A stretch of DNA of 27,660 nucleotides from Thermocaproicibacter sp036260805. Its GTDB lineage: Bacteria; Bacillota; Clostridia; Oscillospirales; Acutalibacteraceae. A program made the translations under genes and the position numbers. The stretch covers positions 1 through 27,660 of the forward strand of contig DATALZ010000067.1 of NCBI GenBank assembly GCA_036260805.1, read 5' to 3'. Below are positions 22,600-27,660 of this stretch, piece by piece; the stretch's first letter is position 1, and each line of letters begins with the position of its first letter. A model generated the notes under the pieces. It made no database searches. It was not told the DNA's origin and worked only from the letters and a program-made list of their open reading frames with translations.

Positions 22600-23830
22600 T
22601 GAAGAACATCGCTATGACACCGCCCCGATCAATGTTGGCAAGCATCTGCTGCCGGAAGAGAAAAAACCGTTTTCCGGCCCTTTCCGTGAACGCCGCGTGC
22701 CGCGCTGGGTTTACCGGATCATTGTGATTCTGGCTCTGAGCGCGCTTGCCGTATTGGCCTGGTATAACCGGGCGAACCTGACTCCGGAAAACGCCCTGCA
22801 GTGGGTTCAGGGCCATGTGGTCGGGCTGGGGATCGGCGACGGATTTCCAAAAACAATTTCGGGTTCTTCTGTGAAACCGATGAATTTTATGTCTGCCGAT
22901 AAAAACATCATTTTTGCCAGCGATACGGCACTTATTGCATACAATTCCACCGCTAAGGAACTCCTCAATCAGCAGCACAGCTACAACAGCCCGGTTCTGA
23001 AAGTGAACGGCTCCCGTGCGCTTTTATATAATCTCGGCGGAAAAAGCAGCGAAGTGCAAACGATAGGCGGCAGTACGCTGAAACTGAACACAAAGCAGAA
23101 TATTCTGGGCGGTGCGCTGGCTTCCAACGGACGCTGCGCGCTTCTTACCTCAGCCGACGGTTACTGCGGAATGATGACTTCTTATACGGCGGCGGGACAG
23201 GTACTTTCTTACTACTGGTTTTCCGATTACTACCCGACGGCTGTCGCCCTGAATTCCGACGGAACGAAGGCCGCGGTTACCGGAGTTTCCGCAAATAACG
23301 GAGAGCTTACGTCCGCCGTGTATATTATTGACTTGAGCAGCGGCAAGACGGTTCAGCCGTCGGCTGTTTACACGGGAAATATGCTGTGTGCCGTCTTCTG
23401 GGATACGGACTCTGCGGTGGCGGCAGTCGGCGATACCGGCGTTTCTTTTCTTAATCCATCTTCAAATACAAAAACCGACATCAGCTACAACGGGTCAAAG
23501 CTGACTGCTTATTGCTCGGACAGCGGCAGGCTGGCCCTTGGGCTTGCTCCTTATGAAGGTTCCGAAAACCAGAAACTGCTTGTGCTGGACAAGTCCGGCA
23601 GCCAAATTCTCTCAAAACAGATCAACGGGAAAATACAGTCGGTTTCCCTGCTTGGTCAGACTGCCGCGGCGCTTTCGGATGGCAAACTGTATTTTCAGTC
23701 GCTTTCGTCCGCAGCGGACTCCGGTTCCGTAAAAGACGCGGGGAGCGACGCAAGTGCGGTTGCCCTGAAAGATGAAGGCTCAGCCTATGTTCTTGGAATT
23801 TCTGAAATTCGATTTGTAAATAACAGGTAG
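22592..23830 (+). CDS. DUF5711-like membrane-anchored beta-propeller-like protein
   Basis: The 412-residue protein has a cytoplasmic N-terminal tail (about 1-43), one transmembrane helix (about 44-58, IIVILALSALAVLAW) and a long extracytoplasmic domain. The outer part is a run of short strand repeats in which Ser/Gly-rich turns alternate with hydrophobic strands (for example LLYNLGGKSSEVQTIGG and IIDLSSGKTVQPSAVY), consistent with a WD40/PQQ-like propeller and with the DUF5711 family of Clostridia. No catalytic motif is seen. The start overlaps truA by 8 bp. A promoter for cvpA lies just after its stop. Role unknown; cell-envelope sensing or assembly is a guess. Confidence 0.7.
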   Translation: MRDEEHRYDTAPINVGKHLLPEEKKPFSGPFRERRVPRWVYRIIVILALSALAVLAWYNRANLTPENALQWVQGHVVGLGIGDGFPKTISGSSVKPMNFMSADKNIIFASDTALIAYNSTAKELLNQQHSYNSPVLKVNGSRALLYNLGGKSSEVQTIGGSTLKLNTKQNILGGALASNGRCALLTSADGYCGMMTSYTAAGQVLSYYWFSDYYPTAVALNSDGTKAAVTGVSANNGELTSAVYIIDLSSGKTVQPSAVYTGNMLCAVFWDTDSAVAAVGDTGVSFLNPSSNTKTDISYNGSKLTAYCSDSGRLALGLAPYEGSENQKLLVLDKSGSQILSKQINGKIQSVSLLGQTAAALSDGKLYFQSLSSAADSGSVKDAGSDASAVALKDEGSAYVLGISEIRFVNNR

Positions 23831-23835
23831 CTTAC

Positions 23836-23864
23836 TTGTTAAAATTTCTATTTTGTGATATATT
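23836..23864 (+). promoter_or_regulatory. Probable promoter of cvpA-pgsA
   Basis: TTGTTA (23836-23841) and TATATT (23859-23864) are 17 bp apart, ahead of a GGAGG site at 23890-23894. The -35 overlaps a GTTAAAATTT string that also occurs in the adh leader (1822-1831) and near 13549. Confidence 0.6.
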
Positions 23865-23903
23865 TTTCATGTTGTGGTAGCCTATGACCGGAGGAATGTC
23901 GTT

Positions 23904-24461
23904 TTGGATACTCTAACAGATATCATAATGGCCGCAGTTCTCGTGATTTTTGCGATATCCGGTTTCCGAAGAGGATTTGTGCGGTCTCTTGTGGATCTGA
24001 TCGGCGGAATCGTGGCTGTTGCGGCAGCTGTGGCATATTCTCAGCAATTTGCCAATTGGCTGCAGCCATTTTTCAGCAAATCCGGATCGGCCTGGATGCA
24101 GAACCGCCTTTTTGCCAGAGCAGTTGCTGCATTGATTCTCTTTGCCCTGTTTGAGGCAATTATCCAGACAATTGCTTATTTGCTGGACCATGTGTTCCAT
24201 CTGCCTGTTCTGCGGCAGATTAACTCTTTGCTTGGCGGGGTTTTAGGACTGTGTAAGGGTGCTGTGGTTGTGCTGCTGGCGTGCGCTGTTCTGCGCATCT
24301 CTCTGCCGGCAAAAATCCCCAATAACCCGGGGCAGTCCTGGCAAAAGATTGGCTTTTCGAGAATTTATCAGGCGGCATCTGTTTATAATCCGGTATATAT
24401 GCTGTTTCAATCCAATCTTTGGAATGAGGTAGGCAGGAATGAAAAACAGAAACAAGAATAA
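23904..24461 (+). CDS. CvpA family membrane protein
   Basis: From a TTG start (GGAGG 9 bases ahead) the protein has 185 residues; a GTG 10 codons upstream lies before that site and is less likely. It has four hydrophobic helices, beginning DIIMAAVLVIFAISGFRRGFVRSLVDLIGG, shown here by its end FRRGFVRSLVDLIGG; this is the CvpA/colicin V production pattern. The family is linked to envelope stress and sporulation in Firmicutes; its molecular role is unresolved. The end overlaps pgsA by 23 bp. Confidence 0.8.
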   Translation: MDTLTDIIMAAVLVIFAISGFRRGFVRSLVDLIGGIVAVAAAVAYSQQFANWLQPFFSKSGSAWMQNRLFARAVAALILFALFEAIIQTIAYLLDHVFHLPVLRQINSLLGGVLGLCKGAVVVLLACAVLRISLPAKIPNNPGQSWQKIGFSRIYQAASVYNPVYMLFQSNLWNEVGRNEKQKQE

Positions 24462-25056
24462 AAATCTGAATATACCGAATACATTAACGGTAATACGGTT
24501 CTTTTTGATCATACCGTTTGTGTATTACTTTTTGAACAATCATTATATAAAAGCCGTCGTTATATTGGCGGCGTCCGGCATTACCGATATGCTTGACGGG
24601 CTGATTGCCCGTAAATTCAATCAGTTTACGGAACTGGGCCAAATGCTTGACCCGCTGTTCGACAAATTGACTCAGGCGGCCGTTGCGGTTTGCCTTGCAA
24701 TTAAACAGCCGATTCTGATTCCGCTTCTGGCAATTTTCGTAGTAAAAGAATTGCTTATGGTAACTGCGGCGGTAATTTTAATCAGTAAGAATAAAAAGAA
24801 GCCGAGCGGTTCAAAATGGTATGGTAAGGCGGCAACCGTAATGTTTTACATTTCGTTTGGCGTTATTGTAGCCCTGAAAAGTATATTGGGGAAAGAATAC
24901 CTGCTTGTTTCCGTTATTCTGCTTTCCATTACGGCAGGCTTCATGATTTATGCCTTTGTACGGTATGCGAAAATATATTTTGCCATCCTGCACTCGGAAG
25001 ATCCAACGTACAATCTGGATATTCAGGAAGTGATGGATAAAAGGAAAAACCGCTGA
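24439..25056 (+). CDS. pgsA: CDP-diacylglycerol-glycerol-3-phosphate 3-phosphatidyltransferase
   Basis: The 205-residue membrane enzyme makes phosphatidylglycerophosphate, the precursor of phosphatidylglycerol and cardiolipin. The CDP-alcohol phosphotransferase motif D-x2-D-G-x2-A-R-x8-G-x3-D-x3-D is complete: DMLDGLIAR at 50-58 and GQMLDPLFD with its two aspartates. NIPNTLTVIRF is the family N terminus. Several transmembrane helices follow. The basic start (MKNRNKNKN) suits a cytoplasmic N terminus. Other CDP-alcohol transferases such as cardiolipin synthase of this type are possible, but length and N terminus favour PgsA. Confidence 0.87.
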   Translation: MKNRNKNKNLNIPNTLTVIRFFLIIPFVYYFLNNHYIKAVVILAASGITDMLDGLIARKFNQFTELGQMLDPLFDKLTQAAVAVCLAIKQPILIPLLAIFVVKELLMVTAAVILISKNKKKPSGSKWYGKAATVMFYISFGVIVALKSILGKEYLLVSVILLSITAGFMIYAFVRYAKIYFAILHSEDPTYNLDIQEVMDKRKNR

Positions 25057-25065
25057 CCATACCGT

Positions 25066-25094
25066 TTGAAAAACGCAACTTTTCATGTTATGAT
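25066..25094 (+). promoter_or_regulatory. Sigma-A promoter of the ClpE-like gene
   Basis: TTGAAA (25066-25071) and TATGAT (25089-25094) are 17 bp apart. No CtsR heptad repeat or CIRCE element was found nearby. The ribosome site is a weak AG-rich run (AGAGAAGAAG). Confidence 0.75.
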
Positions 25095-25130
25095 AGATTG
25101 CAATAACTAATAGAGAAGAAGTGAGCTTCA

Positions 25131-27428
25131 ATGATGATGTGTTCCAATTGCCACAAAAGACCGGCGGTAGTCTTTTTATCGCCGACAGGAGATATAAAGG
25201 AAAGCCGCGGGCTTTGTCTGGTTTGCGCCAAGGAGCTTGGCATAAAACCGGTCAACGACCTGCTGGATAAAATGGGAATTACCGACGAGCAGATGGAAGC
25301 GATGGAATCCGAGCTGAATGAGATGATTAACGAAAATCCGGATGAGAACGACCCGAACCCGGATGAGAACGCTCTCAGCGGCTTTGTGCCCGGGGGAGCG
25401 GCTACCCTGCCGTTCCTTCAGAACATCTTTTCCGGCGCGTCCAATTCGCCGGAGCAGGTTCAGAATGGTGAATCTGCGAAGAAGGCCGTGAAGGAAAAAC
25501 ATAAAACAAAGCGTAAACACCTTGATTCATACTGCACCAACCTGACCGCAAAGGCCAAGCTGGGTGAAATTGACGCAATTGTTGGGCGCGAAAAGGAAAT
25601 TTCACGCGTAATCCAGATTCTGAGCCGCAGAACTAAGAACAACCCTTGTCTGATCGGTGAACCGGGCGTCGGCAAAACTGCCGTTGCGGAAGGCCTCGCC
25701 ATCCGGATTGCAAACGGAAATGTTCCGACTTCGCTGAAAAAGAAAGAAATCCACTTGCTGGATTTGACGGCACTGGTAGCGGGCACACAGTTCCGCGGCC
25801 AGTTTGAAAGCCGCATTAAGGGCCTTTTGGACGAGGTGAAAACCGAAGGCAACATCATCCTGTTCATTGACGAGGTGCATAACCTTGTTGGCACAGGAGA
25901 TGCGGAAGGTTCTATGAATGCGGCCAATATTCTGAAACCTGCTCTTTCCCGCGGGGAAATTCAGGTAATTGGCGCGACGACTTTTACTGAATACCGCAAA
26001 TATATAGAGAAAGATACCGCGCTGGAACGGCGTTTTCAGCCTGTTACCATCGCGGAGCCATCCATTCACGATTCCGCGGAAATCTTAATGGGTATCAAGC
26101 CCTATTACGAGAATTTTCATCGCGTCCATGTTTCTGAACAGATTGTAAAAAGGATCGTTACGCTCTCTGAACGGTATATCAATGATCGTTTTCTGCCGGA
26201 TAAGGCAATCGACCTTTTAGACGAATCATGCGCATGCGCAGCGCTGCGCAACGGCCCTATGGCGGAGTATGACGATGTTAAGGAACACCTTGAAAAGCTG
26301 CGCTCCGAGGAAGAGGAAATGACTGCGGACGGCGCAGAGCCGGATTACCAGAAACTCGCTGAGATCCGCGTGGATTTATCAAAGCTGGAGGAAAAGGAAA
26401 AACAGCTGGCTACGCTGGCTTTTGGCTCTCAGGTTGAAGAACGCGACGTTGCAAAAGTGATTGAGCTCTGGACTGGAATCCCGGCCAACCGAATTCAGGA
26501 AAACGAGCTGAAAAAGCTGGCAAATCTGGAAACGGTGCTAAACAGCAAGGTAATCGGCCAGCAGGAAGCCGTGGCGGCCGTATCAGCGGCAATCCGCCGC
26601 AGCAGGGTACAGATCAGTCCAAGACGCAGGCCTGCCTCATTCATCTTTGTAGGCCCTACAGGCGTGGGTAAAACCGAGCTGGTTAAAGTACTCTCCCAAG
26701 AGCTGTTTGACACGCCGGAAACGCTTATAAGGCTTGATATGTCGGAGTATATGGAGAAGCACTCCGTATCGCGTATTATCGGTTCCCCGCCGGGGTATGT
26801 CGGTTATGATGAGGCCGGTCAGGTGACGGAAAAGGTTCGCCGCCGCCCTTATTCGGTGCTGCTGTTTGATGAAATCGAGAAGGCACATCCGGACGTGATG
26901 AATATCCTGCTTCAGATTCTGGACGAAGGACATATTACGGATGCGCACGGCCGCAATGTAAATTTTGAAAACACCGTCATCGTTATGACATCCAATGCCG
27001 GCAGTGAGAATAAAGAGAGTGCGCTCGGTTTTGCGCGCAGTCAGGCTGACGTGAGCCGTGAAAAGGCGATGAAGGCCCTGTCGGATTTTCTGCGCCCTGA
27101 ATTCCTCAGCCGTGTGGACGAGACAATTGTATTCCGTTCACTGGACGTAAACGATTTTGAGAAGATTGCCCATCTTATGCTGGACGAATATGTAGTTTCA
27201 CTGCAGGAACGCAATATTAAGCTGATTTATGACGATAAGGCTACTTTGTGGCTTGCGCAGCATGCGGTTGGCGGAAAAAGCGGAGCGCGTGATCTGCGCA
27301 ACTTAATTCGCCGTCAGGTGGAAGATAAGATCGCATCGCTGGTTGTGGAAAATTGTGACGAGCCGATTACCGGTATTTCTGTTACAGCGGATGAGAAAGA
27401 CGGAATTAAATTGGATTATCTGAAATAA
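25131..27428 (+). CDS. ClpE-like AAA+ unfoldase with N-terminal zinc finger
   Basis: The 765-residue protein begins with a CxxC-x21-CxxC zinc finger (C4, C7, C29, C32) resembling ClpE and McsA. An acidic, Asn/Pro-rich linker (about 55-110) replaces the double Clp-N repeat of ClpC. AAA domain 1 has Walker A GEPGVGKT (176-183), Walker B ILFIDE (243-248) and arginine fingers R300/R301. A short coiled middle segment (about 380-430) follows. Domain 2 has Walker A GPTGVGKT (508-515) and Walker B LLFDE. LGF at 632-634 matches the ClpP-docking loop. It should unfold damaged proteins for ClpP. Three ATGs in a row make the start uncertain by two codons. The clp gene stands alone between pgsA and tRNA genes. 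Confidence 0.9.
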   Translation: MMMCSNCHKRPAVVFLSPTGDIKESRGLCLVCAKELGIKPVNDLLDKMGITDEQMEAMESELNEMINENPDENDPNPDENALSGFVPGGAATLPFLQNIFSGASNSPEQVQNGESAKKAVKEKHKTKRKHLDSYCTNLTAKAKLGEIDAIVGREKEISRVIQILSRRTKNNPCLIGEPGVGKTAVAEGLAIRIANGNVPTSLKKKEIHLLDLTALVAGTQFRGQFESRIKGLLDEVKTEGNIILFIDEVHNLVGTGDAEGSMNAANILKPALSRGEIQVIGATTFTEYRKYIEKDTALERRFQPVTIAEPSIHDSAEILMGIKPYYENFHRVHVSEQIVKRIVTLSERYINDRFLPDKAIDLLDESCACAALRNGPMAEYDDVKEHLEKLRSEEEEMTADGAEPDYQKLAEIRVDLSKLEEKEKQLATLAFGSQVEERDVAKVIELWTGIPANRIQENELKKLANLETVLNSKVIGQQEAVAAVSAAIRRSRVQISPRRRPASFIFVGPTGVGKTELVKVLSQELFDTPETLIRLDMSEYMEKHSVSRIIGSPPGYVGYDEAGQVTEKVRRRPYSVLLFDEIEKAHPDVMNILLQILDEGHITDAHGRNVNFENTVIVMTSNAGSENKESALGFARSQADVSREKAMKALSDFLRPEFLSRVDETIVFRSLDVNDFEKIAHLMLDEYVVSLQERNIKLIYDDKATLWLAQHAVGGKSGARDLRNLIRRQVEDKIASLVVENCDEPITGISVTADEKDGIKLDYLK

Positions 27429-27471
27429 AGACTGGAAGTTGCAAAAAAGCTCAGAAAAATCAAATAAATCG

Positions 27472-27501
27472 TTGACAAATGCCACTGGACTATGCTATAC
27501 T
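27472..27501 (+). promoter_or_regulatory. Promoter of the tRNA cluster
   Basis: TTGACA (27472-27477) and TATACT (27496-27501) are 18 bp apart, with the expected start about 12 bp before the first tRNA. Confidence 0.8.
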
Positions 27502-27519
27502 AATAGCCGTCGCTGAAAT

Positions 27520-27593
27520 GCGAGTGTAGTTCAGTGGTAGAACTCCAGCCTTCCAAGCTGGTCGTGTGGGTTCGATTCCCATCACTCGCTCCA
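27520..27593 (+). tRNA. tRNA-Gly (anticodon TCC)
   Basis: The 7-bp acceptor stem GCGAGTG/CACTCGC is closed by T and an encoded CCA. The anticodon stem CCAGC/GCTGG holds the loop CTTCCAA, with TCC at 27552-27554. The T arm has TTCGATT. It reads GGA/GGG glycine codons. Confidence 0.97.
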
Positions 27594-27598
27594 CATTT

Positions 27599-27660
<62 letters not shown>

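Overview
The window looks like core chromosome of an anaerobic, probably spore-forming, Gram-positive Clostridia, most likely an Oscillospirales (Ruminococcaceae/Acutalibacteraceae)-type genome of medium GC. Pointers are a secondary-alcohol dehydrogenase of the Clostridium beijerinckii type, an EFR1 flavodoxin/ferredoxin protein, ruvC-ruvA-ruvB, an ECF transporter core, a ClpE-like unfoldase, strong GGAGG-type ribosome binding sites and several TTG starts. Taxonomy is inference from gene content, not from a marker-gene search. No phage genes, insertion sequence, integron or CRISPR array were found.

Layout. 1-1.7 kb: end of a GT4 glycosyltransferase gene overlapping a GNAT acetyltransferase gene, closed by a terminator. 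1.78-4.5 kb: an NADP-type secondary alcohol dehydrogenase with a clear promoter and a Rex-like operator, an EFR1 protein and a P-loop kinase; a 25-bp hairpin separates these from a convergent CofE-like (F420 ligase family) gene. 5.69-10.3 kb: a complete urea-type ABC importer, urtABCDE, behind a structured leader. 10.4-13.5 kb, mostly minus strand: a small universal-stress-like protein, a SpoIIQ-like M23 protein with a possible forespore sigma promoter, and an mtnN-cyclase pair. 13.47-14.06 kb: a 590-bp gene-free region holding a probable small-RNA unit (promoter, 17-bp GC hairpin, terminator). 14.06-16.3 kb: ruvCAB. 16.4-25.1 kb: glmM, an RlmI-like methyltransferase, a SHOCT membrane protein, ecfA1-ecfA2-ecfT, truA, a DUF5711-like protein, cvpA and pgsA. 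25.1-27.7 kb: a zinc-finger ClpE-like ATPase and the start of a tRNA cluster (Gly-TCC, Arg-TCT).

How the genes work together. Most are housekeeping: Holliday-junction resolution, cell-wall precursor synthesis (GlmM), vitamin uptake energising (Ecf core), tRNA/rRNA modification, phospholipid synthesis and protein quality control. The accessory functions are nitrogen acquisition (Urt) and redox balance (ADH, EFR1). The points most worth a second look are the Rex-like site at the ADH gene, the promoter-hairpin-terminator unit at 13.58-13.82 kb, the SpoIIQ-like gene lacking the usual M23 catalytic histidine, and the urea importer with a structured leader and no urease nearby. I did not see a clearly new multi-gene system.
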